From Virgibacillus sp. SK37 (GTDB lineage: Bacteria; Bacillota; Bacilli; Bacillales; Amphibacillaceae): a stretch of 64,000 bases of DNA. The notes beneath the pieces are model-generated. The model made no database searches and was not told the origin of the DNA. It saw only the letters and a list, made by a program, of their open reading frames with translations. Positions 1 to 8,689 of the stretch are shown here, one piece after another (positions within the stretch are counted from its first letter, which is position 1; each line of letters starts with the position of its first letter). Location of the stretch: NCBI RefSeq assembly GCF_000725285.1, contig NZ_CP007161.1:1597911-1661910 (forward strand). Direction: 5' to 3'. A program made the position numbers and the translations under genes.

Positions 1-89
1 ATTTTTGCTTGTTCTTAACAAAGAAAAGGGATCACTTATTTAACGCAATTGTATGAATACTTAAACATGCATTAAAAGCAAAATTAAAG

Positions 90-118
90 GTCACATCTTA
101 AGTTTAATATGTTATACT
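90..118 (+). promoter_or_regulatory. gapB promoter with CcpN-type operator
   Basis: A sigma-A-like promoter is visible: GTCACA at 90-95, a 17-base spacer and TATACT at 113-118. The 11-mer TATGTTATACT at 108-118 overlaps the -10 box and fits the CcpN operator consensus TRTGHYATAYW known from B. subtilis gapB and pckA. CcpN represses gluconeogenic genes during glycolytic growth, so catabolite repression of gapB is inferred. The site match is seen; binding is not shown. Confidence 0.6.
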
Positions 119-166
119 AATTAATATAAAAGACAAATAAGTGTAACACATATAGGAGGACCTTAA

Positions 167-1198
167 ATGAATAAAACTCGAATTGCTATTAATGGTTTTG
201 GCCGTATTGGCAGAATGGTATTTCGTCAAGCGATTAATGATGATCAATTAGAGGTTATTGCAATAAACGCAAGCTATCCTCCGGAAACGCTTGCCCATCT
301 AATTAAATATGACAGTGTCCACGGAATTTTTCAAGGGGATGTAAAAGCGCTTGAAAATGGCCTGGAAATAAATCAAAAACAAATTAAAATAGTAAATTCT
401 CGAGAACCTGAAAAGCTTCCATGGGAAGAATTGAATATCGATGTAGTTATCGAAGCAACTGGTAAATTCAAGACGAAAGAAACAGCAGGTCTTCACATTA
501 AAGCTGGAGCAAAGAAAGTCGTTATAACAGCACCAGGTAAGCAAGTAGATAATACAATTGTAATGGGAGTAAACGAGGAAACATATCATCCAGATAAGGA
601 TGACGTTATTTCAAACGCCTCTTGTACAACCAATTGCCTGGCTCCTATAGCTAAAGTAATTGACGATCATTTTCACATTGTAAACGGACTAATGACAACC
701 GTGCACTCTTTTACGAATGACCAAAAAAATATTGATAATCCTCACAAGGATTTACGTCGTGCACGTGGTTGTACGCAGTCTATTATTCCTACATCAACTG
801 GTGCGGCAAAAGCACTAGGAGAAGTAATGCCACATTTAAACGGAAAATTACATGGAATGGCGCTTCGGGTTCCAACACCAAATGTTTCTCTTGTAGATCT
901 TGTGGTGGATATCGAGAAGGCTGTAACAGTTGAAGAAGTAAATGAAGTATTTAAAACGGTTGCTCAAGGTGAATTAAATGGAATTATTAAATATAGTGAA
1001 GAGCCGTTAGTTTCCATTGACTACACAACAACTGAATTTTCCGCAATTATAGATGGCTTATCTACAATTGTAATGGAAAACAATAAAATAAAGATTTTAG
1101 CATGGTATGATAATGAGTGGGGCTATTCAAAACGAGTTGTGGATTTAGCAAGATATGTAGGATCTTATCTACATCAAAAACAAGTTAAAATCTCTTAA
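167..1198 (+). CDS. gapB: Glyceraldehyde-3-phosphate dehydrogenase, gluconeogenic type (GapB)
   Basis: Cytosolic enzyme interconverting 1,3-bisphosphoglycerate and glyceraldehyde-3-phosphate. The 343-residue protein has the N-terminal Rossmann motif NGFGRIGR and the active-site motif SNASCTTNC with the catalytic cysteine at about residue 153. The segment after the second beta strand reads INASYP, without the acidic residue typical of strictly NAD-dependent GapA, which fits the NADP-preferring, gluconeogenic GapB group. The start is set by AGGAGG seven bases upstream of the ATG. The next gene is speD, the same order as B. subtilis. The upstream CcpN-like site supports expression only in the absence of glucose. 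GapA itself is not in the window. Confidence 0.95.
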   Translation: MNKTRIAINGFGRIGRMVFRQAINDDQLEVIAINASYPPETLAHLIKYDSVHGIFQGDVKALENGLEINQKQIKIVNSREPEKLPWEELNIDVVIEATGKFKTKETAGLHIKAGAKKVVITAPGKQVDNTIVMGVNEETYHPDKDDVISNASCTTNCLAPIAKVIDDHFHIVNGLMTTVHSFTNDQKNIDNPHKDLRRARGCTQSIIPTSTGAAKALGEVMPHLNGKLHGMALRVPTPNVSLVDLVVDIEKAVTVEEVNEVFKTVAQGELNGIIKYSEEPLVSIDYTTTEFSAIIDGLSTIVMENNKIKILAWYDNEWGYSKRVVDLARYVGSYLHQKQVKIS

Positions 1199-1213
1199 TC
1201 TTATAACTTTAGC

Positions 1214-1261
1214 AAGAGTATTGATCATGATAATTGTATATCGCGATCAATACTCTTTATT
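1214..1261 (+). terminator. Terminator after gapB
   Basis: An inverted repeat with arms GAGTATTGATC and GATCAATACTC around an AT-rich loop is followed by a short T-rich run. It separates gapB from the independent speD promoter. Confidence 0.75.
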
Positions 1262-1273
1262 TCTTAAAATATA

Positions 1274-1302
1274 TTGCAAAAGTCACAAAAACCGTTTATA
1301 CT
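1274..1302 (+). promoter_or_regulatory. Sigma-A promoter of speD
   Basis: TTGCAA at 1274-1279, a 17-base spacer and TATACT at 1297-1302 form a good sigma-A promoter. The predicted start near 1309 gives speD a leader of about 114 bases, long enough for the folded element described below. Confidence 0.65.
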
Positions 1303-1324
1303 TTTCGTTGTACTTCCTGAATAG

Positions 1325-1385
1325 TATTCGTTCTGCTTAAAGGGTTAGGACCTCATCGGACTAACTTTCCCCCGTGGCAGAAATC
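1325..1385 (+). ncRNA. Folded 5' leader element of speD (candidate cis-regulatory RNA)
   Basis: The leader contains nested complementary arms: TTCTGC (1331-1336) with GCAGAA (1377-1382), a G-run at 1342-1344 with the C-run at 1369-1373, and GTTAG (1344-1348) with CTAAC (1361-1365), extended inside by CC/GG. No T-run follows, so it is not a simple terminator. Downstream, AGGAA near 1394 could pair with TTCCT directly before the start codon, hinting at control of translation. I do not recognise it as a named riboswitch class; function is inference. Confidence 0.4.
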
Positions 1386-1422
1386 ATGGTTTAGGAAGAA
1401 ATTTGATAAGAGGGGGATTCCT

Positions 1423-1803
1423 ATGGATACAATAGGAAGACATGTCATTGCAGAACTATGGGGATGCAATATTGAAAAGTTAAATGATATGGGATTAATT
1501 GAGCGCATATTTGTAAATGCAGCATTAAAAGCTGGAGCGGAAATACGGGAGGTTGCGTTTCATAAATTTGCTCCTCATGGTGTTAGTGGGGTAGTTATCA
1601 TTTCTGAATCACATCTAACAATACACAGCTTTCCGGAGCATGGTTATGCAAGCATCGACGTGTATACTTGTGGAGATATTATTGATCCTAACGTTGCAGC
1701 TGAATATATAGCAGAAGCACTTGAGTCCGATTCATGTGAGAAGGTTGAAGTACCTAGAGGCATGGGGCCAATTAAAGTAAATCAATTTCAAAAAGTTTTA
1801 TAA
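1423..1803 (+). CDS. speD: S-adenosylmethionine decarboxylase proenzyme
   Basis: Makes decarboxylated SAM, the aminopropyl donor for spermidine synthesis. The 126-residue protein matches the short prokaryotic SpeD type. The self-cleavage site lies at Glu62-Ser63 in the motif [12 protein letters not shown]; Ser63 becomes the pyruvoyl cofactor. A downstream YTCGD segment contains the conserved catalytic cysteine (about residue 83). A strong GGGGG ribosome-binding site precedes the ATG. It is a single-gene unit with its own promoter and terminator. The structured leader suggests post-transcriptional control, perhaps by a polyamine or SAM-related signal, but the ligand is unknown. Confidence 0.95.
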   Translation: MDTIGRHVIAELWGCNIEKLNDMGLIERIFVNAALKAGAEIREVAFHKFAPHGVSGVVIISESHLTIHSFPEHGYASIDVYTCGDIIDPNVAAEYIAEALESDSCEKVEVPRGMGPIKVNQFQKVL

Positions 1804-1810
1804 TTAATCT

Positions 1811-1854
1811 GGGTTGAATGTTCTAAATAGGGAGCATCAACCCTTTGTTTTTTG
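1811..1854 (+). terminator. Terminator after speD
   Basis: GGGTTGA pairs with TCAACCC around an internal stem-loop containing GTTC/GGAGC, followed by a T-rich run. It closes the speD transcript. Confidence 0.75.
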
Positions 1855-2059
1855 GGCTAAAATTATTTAATAAAAATTAAAAAACATAATGGTTTATATT
1901 AAGCTTTCACAAGTTATGTATTTTTTCCTCTGGTCGTACAGTTATTATTTTCAAAATTAATTCCTTCTATTAATATACTTTCCATTCTCTTCTATTAGAG
2001 GATTTATCAAAATCATGATAAAATAGTAATACTATACGAAAAATCGATATCCCAATGAG

Positions 2060-2449
2060 GTGAGAAAAATAGGCTTACGTCAGAAGGTAAATAAATATTT
2101 TGGTAATCAAGCTGAAACAAGTGAAAAACACTGGGACCCGTCACTTCAAACCCATTATTACAAAATAACTAAAGACAAAGGGTTCCAATATCTTGTTGAT
2201 TTCTTTGAAAAGTCTTCTGCTTACGAAGTTCACGCAATGTCGAAAGAACATGGAGAAATTAGTTTACAAGTGAAAAAAGGAAGAAAAGCTTTTATTGTAG
2301 CAACAATAATTATGGTGAGACCATACTACACAGCAATTGACTTCTCGGTAACAACGGAGTCTATTCTTCCTATTGATTTTGGTTACAGTAGTAAAGTTAT
2401 ACATAGCTTATATCAGGATATCAATAAAGAATTAACGTTAATTACCTAG
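2060..2449 (+). CDS. Conserved hypothetical cytosolic protein upstream of nrdR
   Basis: A 129-residue soluble protein with no signal peptide or membrane segment. The middle carries alternating strands (EVHAMSKEHGEISLQVKKGRK, then an IIMVRPYYTAIDF stretch), suggesting a small alpha/beta fold like proteins of this size often annotated only as cytosolic protein in Bacillaceae. I do not recognise a function. The start is uncertain: the GTG at 2060 lies inside the only good Shine-Dalgarno-like sequence (GAGGTGAG at 2058-2065). An ATA codon at 2069, five bases after that sequence, would give a protein starting M-G-L-R-Q. It sits between speD and nrdR on the same strand. Confidence 0.7.
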   Translation: MRKIGLRQKVNKYFGNQAETSEKHWDPSLQTHYYKITKDKGFQYLVDFFEKSSAYEVHAMSKEHGEISLQVKKGRKAFIVATIIMVRPYYTAIDFSVTTESILPIDFGYSSKVIHSLYQDINKELTLIT

Positions 2450-2483
2450 AAGATTGTAGACAAAATGAATGGGGTTGAACAAC

Positions 2484-2966
2484 GTGAAATGTTCAAATTG
2501 CGGTAATAAAAGTACAAAAGTTTTAGACTCACGCCCAATTGAAGAAGGTAGTGCTATCCGTAGACGTCGGGAGTGCGAACAATGCGGGTTTCGCTTTACA
2601 ACCTTTGAACGTTTGGAAGAAGTGCCGTTAATCGTAGTGAAAAAAGACGGAGCCCGACAGGAATTTAGTAGAGAAAAATTAATTAGAGGCTTAATTAAGG
2701 CTTGCGAAAAGCGTCCTGTCCCACTTGAAAAATTAGAATCCACCGTATTGGATGTGGAAAGAGAACTGCGCAATACTGGTTTATCTGAAGTAGACAGTAA
2801 GGAAATTGGTGAAATGGTTATGGACCGTTTATCTGAAATAGACGAGGTAGCATATGTAAGGTTTGCTTCTGTGTATCGTCAATTTAAAGATATTACTGTT
2901 TTTCTAGATGAGCTTAAGGAACTGATTAATACAGATAAAGAAGAACCGAACAAAGAGAATAATTAG
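2484..2966 (+). CDS. nrdR: Transcriptional repressor NrdR
   Basis: Zinc-finger/ATP-cone repressor of ribonucleotide reductase genes. The N-terminus has the zinc-ribbon cysteines (CSNC then CEQC), followed by the ATP-cone beginning [16 protein letters not shown], which senses dATP/ATP. The GTG at 2484 is chosen because it places KCSNCG at the extreme N-terminus as in the family and follows GGGG by nine bases; an in-frame ATG at 2469 would add five residues without a clear ribosome-binding site. The product is 160 residues, slightly longer than the usual 150 or so because of an acidic C-terminal tail. It precedes dnaB-dnaI, as in B. subtilis. Confidence 0.93.
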   Translation: MKCSNCGNKSTKVLDSRPIEEGSAIRRRRECEQCGFRFTTFERLEEVPLIVVKKDGARQEFSREKLIRGLIKACEKRPVPLEKLESTVLDVERELRNTGLSEVDSKEIGEMVMDRLSEIDEVAYVRFASVYRQFKDITVFLDELKELINTDKEEPNKENN

Positions 2967-3002
2967 GACGTAAATATAAGCAATGGAAAGGGTTAGAGAT
3001 CT

Positions 3003-4337
3003 ATGAATTACATCGGAAAAATATTACCGGTTGATGGATATTTTGTCGAATTAAAGAATGACTTGCCAACAGAATATACCTTCTCTTTAACACATTTGTA
3101 TCAGCCTTTAATCGGTATTCATGCGATTTCATTATTTCAAACTCTTTTAAATGAAAGAATGTTTACTTCAAATACGCCGCAAACACACCATACGTTGATG
3201 AATTATTTAAATTTGCCGTTGGACGAGGTATACCGGTCAAGGATAAAGTTAGAAGCTATTGGGTTACTGAAAACTTATGTTAATCAGACGACCCAGGCAA
3301 CTATATATACATACCAATTACAAAGTCCTTTTTCCCCTGCTGGCTTTTTTAATGATGCCATGCTTACACAACTCCTATATCATCATATTGGTGAGGAGAA
3401 ATACTCCCTTTTAGAAAAGCATTTCTCCAAGAAAAAGGATAGGCAAACAGGTGTTGAAGTAACAGCATCTTTTAACGAGGTATTTCAAACATTCACACCT
3501 ACGATGGAAGGATCCCCTACTAACCAACCCTTGGAGGAACAGGAACAACAATTGTCACAATTAGATTTCTCCTGGATGGAAAATATGTTAAAACAACGAA
3601 TGATCCCGATTAACAGAGTTTTAACAAAAGAGAATCGCAAACTAATAATGCAAATGATGAATTTATATGATCTTGCTTCATTTGAAGTGGAAAAATCAGT
3701 CTTATGGGCGCTTTCCGAAGACAACATTTTAAATCAGGAAGAATTCAAAAGTGCTTGTCATGATTTATTTAAAACAAAGAATAACCAGCAACCCGTAAGA
3801 TTAACAGAAAAACAAAATAGAGAGAAAACGGTTCGTAATAGGCCACTCACAAAAGAAGAACAGCTAATTTATGAGCTCGAAACAATTTCCCCTAAACAAT
3901 TGCTGGAAGATTTATCAAATGGTAATCAGGCCTCTGAACAGGATATGAAAGTGATCCGCGAGGTAATGACAAGACAAGGGCTCCCGTCTCCAGTGATGAA
4001 TGTGTTAATTCATTATGTGCTGTTACAATCGAATATGAAGCTTTCTAAAGCGTATATCGAGACAATAGCAAGCCATTGGTCCAGAGCGAATTTACAAACT
4101 GCAAAAGATGCAATGGAGTTTGCAAAAAAAGAAAAAGAGCGATATCAAGGAAAACAGAAGAGCATTCAGAATAATTCTTATCGTAACAAGTCTACTGAAG
4201 TAATTCCGGATTGGTTTAAAGACAGGAATAAGAAAAAATCAACAGAATCAGAGGATATACGTGGAGTAGACAAGCAGAAAGAACAGGAGGAAATAGAAGC
4301 ATTGCTTCGTCAGTACTCTGTTAGTAATGAAAAATAA
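3003..4337 (+). CDS. dnaB: Replication initiation and membrane attachment protein DnaB
   Basis: Firmicutes-specific primosome protein that, with DnaD and DnaI, loads the replicative helicase at the origin; it is not related in sequence to E. coli DnaB helicase. The 444-residue protein is a little shorter than the B. subtilis one. The N-terminal part resembles the winged-helix domain, and the C-terminal half holds the DnaB/DnaD-type domain (about residues 300-385, with the helix SHWSRANLQTAKDAMEFAKK). The tail is highly charged. The start is supported by GGGTTAGAG upstream. dnaI follows after 21 bases, so the two are surely co-transcribed. Confidence 0.93.
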   Translation: MNYIGKILPVDGYFVELKNDLPTEYTFSLTHLYQPLIGIHAISLFQTLLNERMFTSNTPQTHHTLMNYLNLPLDEVYRSRIKLEAIGLLKTYVNQTTQATIYTYQLQSPFSPAGFFNDAMLTQLLYHHIGEEKYSLLEKHFSKKKDRQTGVEVTASFNEVFQTFTPTMEGSPTNQPLEEQEQQLSQLDFSWMENMLKQRMIPINRVLTKENRKLIMQMMNLYDLASFEVEKSVLWALSEDNILNQEEFKSACHDLFKTKNNQQPVRLTEKQNREKTVRNRPLTKEEQLIYELETISPKQLLEDLSNGNQASEQDMKVIREVMTRQGLPSPVMNVLIHYVLLQSNMKLSKAYIETIASHWSRANLQTAKDAMEFAKKEKERYQGKQKSIQNNSYRNKSTEVIPDWFKDRNKKKSTESEDIRGVDKQKEQEEIEALLRQYSVSNEK

Positions 4338-4358
4338 TTTGTCTCAAGGATGATTTTT

Positions 4359-5285
4359 ATGAAACCTGTACAAACAGCTTTACAAAAATGGATGAGAGAG
4401 AATGAAAATTTTAAGGATAACTATGCCCGTGTTAAACAGGAAGTAGTTAACGATCCTGAGATCAGAGAATTTCTTTCTCTACATCCACAGCTAACTCAAA
4501 AAGAGATTGATAAAAATTTAATAAAGCTTTACGAGTATAAATCACAGACCAAGCAATGTACGGCGTGTAAATCATTTGATTCGTGTGTAAATATGCTTCA
4601 AGGGTACTCACCGATTTTACATGTGGAAAATAATGAAATACATTTATCTTATGAGAAGTGCCATAGTAGACTTGACTATGAGAAACAAAAGAAGCAACAA
4701 AAGCTTATCCAGAGTCTATATATGCCTAAAGAAATTATGGAAGCTACCATAGCTGATATCGATAGTAATCCGGAAAGAAGCAATGCCGTGCGTGAATTGC
4801 TTTACTTTGTTGACCAGGCAAAAAGTGGAATTCCTCAAAAGGGGATCTATTTTTATGGTCCATTTGGAGTTGGGAAAACATATTTTCTGGGAGCACTAGC
4901 AAATAAATTAAAAGAATTTAATGTTTCTTCTACGCTCATATATATGCCTGAATTTGTAAGAGAAATAAAAGCCTCCATGAAAGATGATTCTTTTAATGAT
5001 AAAGTTGAATTCTTCAAAAAAGCGGATGTTCTAATGCTTGATGATATTGGAGCTGAAATGCAATCAGCCTGGTTCCGTGATGAAATTCTAGGCTCGATAC
5101 TTCAATACAGGATGATGGAACGTCTTCCGGTATTCTTTACTTCCAATTATAGCTTGGATCAGTTGGAGAAGCATCTTGCCACTACCAGGGGTGGAGTAGA
5201 ATTAGTGAAGGCTGGTAGAATCATTGAGCGAATGAAACAAGTATGTAAGGAAGTAGAAATAAATGGAAAAAATCGAAGAAACTAG
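4359..5285 (+). CDS. dnaI: Primosomal helicase loader DnaI
   Basis: AAA+ ATPase that delivers the replicative helicase DnaC to DNA. The N-terminal domain contains the zinc-binding cysteines (CTACKSFDSC at about residues 64-73, with a later CH pair) that regulate ATP and DNA binding. The C-terminal AAA+ domain has Walker A GPFGVGKT at about residue 167 and Walker B VLMLDDIGAE. The ATG at 4359 is preferred to the in-frame ATG at 4350 because AAGGA lies eight bases before it; the upstream ATG overlaps this site. The product is 308 residues, close to B. subtilis DnaI. A terminator follows. Confidence 0.95.
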   Translation: MKPVQTALQKWMRENENFKDNYARVKQEVVNDPEIREFLSLHPQLTQKEIDKNLIKLYEYKSQTKQCTACKSFDSCVNMLQGYSPILHVENNEIHLSYEKCHSRLDYEKQKKQQKLIQSLYMPKEIMEATIADIDSNPERSNAVRELLYFVDQAKSGIPQKGIYFYGPFGVGKTYFLGALANKLKEFNVSSTLIYMPEFVREIKASMKDDSFNDKVEFFKKADVLMLDDIGAEMQSAWFRDEILGSILQYRMMERLPVFFTSNYSLDQLEKHLATTRGGVELVKAGRIIERMKQVCKEVEINGKNRRN

Positions 5286-5296
5286 TATGTTAAAGG

Positions 5297-5337
5297 GCTG
5301 GTAAAAAAACAAATGAATTGTTTTTTACCAGCTTTCT
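5297..5337 (+). terminator. Terminator after dnaI
   Basis: GCTGGTAAAAAAC pairs with GTTTTTTACCAGC around a short loop and is followed by a T-rich stretch. It ends the nrdR-dnaB-dnaI transcript. Confidence 0.85.
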
Positions 5338-5441
5338 TTGTAAGGATAAGTATAAATTTGCCTCGTCCTACTATGAAGAAATTTATTTACTTGCAGGGCA
5401 ATGCTTTTTTATTAATTTCATTTACTAGTTTTCCTGATTAT

Positions 5442-5470
5442 TCATTTTTTCTCATCTTTGTCCATATAAT
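5442..5470 (+). promoter_or_regulatory. Candidate sigma-E promoter of ytxC
   Basis: TCATTTT at 5442-5448, a 14-base spacer and CATATAAT at 5463-5470 resemble the sporulation sigma-E consensus (KMATATT, 13-15 bases, CATACAAT). It lies 35 bases upstream of the TTG start of ytxC. The assignment is inference from motif and spacing. Confidence 0.4.
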
Positions 5471-5504
5471 GTAACAGTTCGGTGTTGGGTGAGGGTGATG
5501 TTTA

Positions 5505-6356
5505 TTGCTGGAGGTTTATATAGAAACTGATAAAGAAGTAAGCTTCTTTTGTGACCGCTTGTTTTATTATGATCCGCATATTGAATTGTACTGGAAAAGA
5601 AATGAAGATTGGGGGAATCATCTATGTGTTGATAAAAGCGCTCCTGCAGATGATTTAGCCAAGACAAATGCTCGGGCAATGGTAGATGTGTTTATTAAAT
5701 ATCGTTTAAGGTCATGTTTAAAAGAAATTATTTATAATTATTATTACTACACGAATACTGACGAAGTGGAACGTATATTGGATCTGGCCCAATGGATAGT
5801 AAAAGGTGATGATGAAGACAGTAGGAAAGTTAGGAAAGACAAGGATCCGAACAAATTATTAATGTCTTTGTTCATAGCAAATTTTAAAAATATAGCTACA
5901 ATCCATTTTGATTCAATCGTTAAGTTTGGTTTAAAGAAATTTAAGGAAAAACTTGTTTACTATGTTGGATTAGCCATTGATGAATTTAAGCGAGAGGAAG
6001 AACATCAGGAATTTGTTAATATGCTTCGCGAATATATTACTAAAAAAGATCCAATAATAACAGAAATACATGTATTGCAAGGGGAGTCTTTCGCATTTTA
6101 TTATTCTGACGGGAAAAGTATGTCCCCTATAGACCTTCATAGCATCATGCAAAAGGAACCGTTGTACATGGTAGGTCTAGACGAAGAGGAAATGAATTTA
6201 GCTCCTTTGATTGCAATGGCACCTGCAAAGGTAAATATCTATGGCGATAAGCCAGATGACCCAAAAACATTGACAGTAATAAATGTTTTTCAAGAAAGAG
6301 CCAGTCTTTTTCCTTATAGAAAGTTTCCTTTTCTTTATAAAATCAAAAAACAGTGA
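5505..6356 (+). CDS. ytxC: Putative sporulation protein YtxC
   Basis: A 283-residue protein of the YtxC family, restricted to endospore formers; biochemical function unknown. The position between dnaI and thrS is the same as in B. subtilis. The sequence is soluble with a tyrosine-rich segment (EIIYNYYYYTNTDEVE) that is conserved in the family as I recall it. The TTG start is supported by AGGGTGAT seven bases upstream; no ATG is available nearby in frame. A sigma-E-like promoter upstream fits expression in the mother cell. Confidence 0.85.
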   Translation: MLEVYIETDKEVSFFCDRLFYYDPHIELYWKRNEDWGNHLCVDKSAPADDLAKTNARAMVDVFIKYRLRSCLKEIIYNYYYYTNTDEVERILDLAQWIVKGDDEDSRKVRKDKDPNKLLMSLFIANFKNIATIHFDSIVKFGLKKFKEKLVYYVGLAIDEFKREEEHQEFVNMLREYITKKDPIITEIHVLQGESFAFYYSDGKSMSPIDLHSIMQKEPLYMVGLDEEEMNLAPLIAMAPAKVNIYGDKPDDPKTLTVINVFQERASLFPYRKFPFLYKIKKQ

Positions 6357-6364
6357 ATAAAGAC

Positions 6365-6393
6365 TTGATTTTAAAACATTGTAGGGCTATAAT
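6365..6393 (+). promoter_or_regulatory. Sigma-A promoter of the thrS T-box transcript
   Basis: TTGATT at 6365-6370, exactly 17 bases, then the consensus TATAAT at 6388-6393. It begins a few bases after the ytxC stop codon and drives the T-box leader. Confidence 0.75.
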
Positions 6394-6394
6394 A

Positions 6395-6664
6395 CTCATT
6401 ATAAATCTATTACTTAAAAGTATGGAGAAGGACAGAATTAATTGTTCCTGGATGGACTAGAGAAGGAAGTCATTGGCTGGAAGCTTCCGCATCACATTCA
6501 ATTAATTACCACCTTTGAACTCTGCTATCGAATGTTAGTAAATAGCAGCGACTAATCTGCGTTAAAGATACCAAAGCCGTAACTATTACGGAAATTAGGG
6601 TGGAACCACGACGTGACCAACGCTCGTCCCTTTGCTAAGAAGCAGAGGGATGGGCGTTTTTTAA
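6395..6664 (+). ncRNA. T-box leader controlling thrS
   Basis: A T-box riboswitch that senses uncharged tRNA-Thr. The T-box core AGGGTGGAACCACG is at 6597-6610. The intrinsic terminator follows at about 6619-6660, with arms AACGCTCGTCCCT and AGGGATGGGCGTT and a T-run. Threonine codon triplets ACC occur at 6508-6513 in the region expected for the specifier loop; which one is the specifier was not modelled. When uncharged tRNA-Thr binds, the antiterminator forms and thrS is transcribed. Confidence 0.92.
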
Positions 6665-6685
6665 TTGAAAAAGGAGTGAATATAA

Positions 6686-8629
6686 ATGGCAGCAGACATC
6701 TCAATTATTTTTCCAGATGGAGCAGAAAAACAATTCCCTAAAGGTACAACAGGTGAGGAAATAGCTGGGTCTATCTCTTCAGGTTTAAAAAAGCAAGCAG
6801 TTGCTATTAAACTAGATGGGGAGCTTGTTGACTTAAGACGTGAGTTGGAAACAGGTGGCAAAATTGAAATTATAACGTATAAAAACCAAGAAGGTATTGA
6901 AGTAATGCGCCACTCCACAGCACATCTGATGGCACATGCTATTAAAAGGCTTTATAAAGAGGTAGATTTTGGTGTTGGACCTGTAATCGAAGAAGGATTT
7001 TATTATGATATGGATATGGAGCATACAATTACTCCAGATGACCTTCCTAAAATTGAAAAGGAAATGAAACGAATTGTGGATGAAAGTCTTGATATTATTA
7101 GAGTAGAGGTTTCTCGAGACGAAGCCAGGGAAATGTTCAAAGATGACCATCTTAAGCTTGAATTAATAGATGCTATACCGGCTGATGAACAGGTGACCAT
7201 TTATAAACAAGGTGAATTCTTTGATTTATGCAGAGGTATTCATGTGCCATCAACAAATAAAATTAAAGCATTTAAATTGCTAAGCATATCTGGTGCTTAT
7301 TGGCGTGGCGATAGCAATAATGAACAGCTCCAACGTATATATGGAACTGCATTCGAAAAGCAGAGCCAGGTGGATGAGTATCTCAGGATTCTTGAAGAAA
7401 GAAAAGAAAGAGATCACCGAAAGCTTGGTAAAGAACTGGATATCTTTACAGTTTCTCAAAAAGTAGGCCAAGGATTGCCGCTATGGTTGCCAAAAGGGGC
7501 TACTATACGACGGACAATTGAGCGGTATATTGTAGACGTTGAAGAAAAGCTAGGATACGACCATGTTTATACACCTGTTTTAGGAAGCAAAGAGTTATAT
7601 GAGACTAGTGGGCATTGGGAGCATTATCAGGAGGATATGTTCCCACCGATGGAAATGGATAACGAAACATTAGTGTTGCGTCCGATGAATTGCCCACATC
7701 ATATGATGGTATTTAAAAATCAATTATGGAGCTATCGTCAATTACCTGTAAGGATTGCGGAATTAGGCACAATGCACCGTTATGAGATGAGTGGGGCATT
7801 GGCTGGTCTTCAACGTGTACGTGCTATGACTCTGAATGATGCACATATTTTTGCCCGACCTGATCAGTTGAAAGATGAATTTGTTCGGGTAATTGAACTG
7901 ATTCAGCGTGTATATAAGGATTTTGGAATTAATGATTACTATTTCCGTCTATCTTATCGAGATCCTGAAGATAAAGAGAAATACATCGACAATGATGAGA
8001 TGTGGGAAAAAACACAATCCACTTTAAAACAAACAATGGAAGAATTAAATTTGGAGTATGTGGAAGCAGAAGGAGAAGCGGCATTCTATGGACCGAAGCT
8101 TGATGTCCAAGTCAAAACAGCATTAGGAAAAGATGAAACTTTATCTACCGTGCAGTTAGATGTACTCTTACCTGAACGTTTTGATTTGACTTATATTGGT
8201 GAAGATGGAAAAGAACATCGACCAGTAGTCATTCACCGTGGGGTTGTATCTACTATGGAAAGGTTTGTAGCCTTTTTAATTGAAGAGTACAAGGGGGCAT
8301 TTCCAACTTGGCTTGCACCAGTGCAAGTGAAGGTAATTCCTGTATCACCACAAGTTCATTTGGATTACGCAAAATCAGTTGCTGATAAATTAAGATTACA
8401 AAATATCAGGGTATCCATCGATGAGCGTGACGAGAAAATTGGATACAAAATACGTGAGGCACAAACCCAAAAGATTCCTTTTGCTTTAGTTCTTGGTGAC
8501 AATGAAATTGAAGAAAATGCAGTTAATGTTCGTCGTTATGGTGAAAAAATTTCAGAAACAATAGCATATGATGAATTTGAAACATTAATTAATAAAGAAA
8601 TAAACGAAAAAATATTAAATAAACGATAG
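6686..8629 (+). CDS. thrS: Threonyl-tRNA synthetase
   Basis: Charges tRNA-Thr with threonine in the cytosol. The 647-residue protein has the full bacterial layout: TGS domain (about 1-65), editing domain with [10 protein letters not shown] (about 75-90), class II catalytic core with RPMNCPHH, and a C-terminal anticodon-binding domain (about 540-640). The zinc-binding Cys (in MNCPHH) and His residues are present. AAAGGAG precedes the ATG. Expression is controlled by the upstream T-box. A strong terminator follows, so this is a single-gene unit. Confidence 0.98.
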   Translation: MAADISIIFPDGAEKQFPKGTTGEEIAGSISSGLKKQAVAIKLDGELVDLRRELETGGKIEIITYKNQEGIEVMRHSTAHLMAHAIKRLYKEVDFGVGPVIEEGFYYDMDMEHTITPDDLPKIEKEMKRIVDESLDIIRVEVSRDEAREMFKDDHLKLELIDAIPADEQVTIYKQGEFFDLCRGIHVPSTNKIKAFKLLSISGAYWRGDSNNEQLQRIYGTAFEKQSQVDEYLRILEERKERDHRKLGKELDIFTVSQKVGQGLPLWLPKGATIRRTIERYIVDVEEKLGYDHVYTPVLGSKELYETSGHWEHYQEDMFPPMEMDNETLVLRPMNCPHHMMVFKNQLWSYRQLPVRIAELGTMHRYEMSGALAGLQRVRAMTLNDAHIFARPDQLKDEFVRVIELIQRVYKDFGINDYYFRLSYRDPEDKEKYIDNDEMWEKTQSTLKQTMEELNLEYVEAEGEAAFYGPKLDVQVKTALGKDETLSTVQLDVLLPERFDLTYIGEDGKEHRPVVIHRGVVSTMERFVAFLIEEYKGAFPTWLAPVQVKVIPVSPQVHLDYAKSVADKLRLQNIRVSIDERDEKIGYKIREAQTQKIPFALVLGDNEIEENAVNVRRYGEKISETIAYDEFETLINKEINEKILNKR

Positions 8630-8631
8630 AT

Positions 8632-8670
8632 AAAGAGCCCAGGCAGTAAATAACTGCCCGGGCTTTCTTT
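8632..8670 (+). terminator. Terminator after thrS
   Basis: GCCCAGGCAG pairs with CTGCCCGGGC around an AT-rich loop, followed by TTTCTTT. Confidence 0.9.
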
Positions 8671-8689
8671 AGGTTTTAATTTACATGTG

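Noticed and set aside
5340-5440. Possible further copy of the intergenic repeat flank (CTACTATGAAG) before ytxC
   Set aside because: Similarity is limited to about ten bases and the surrounding sequence does not align.
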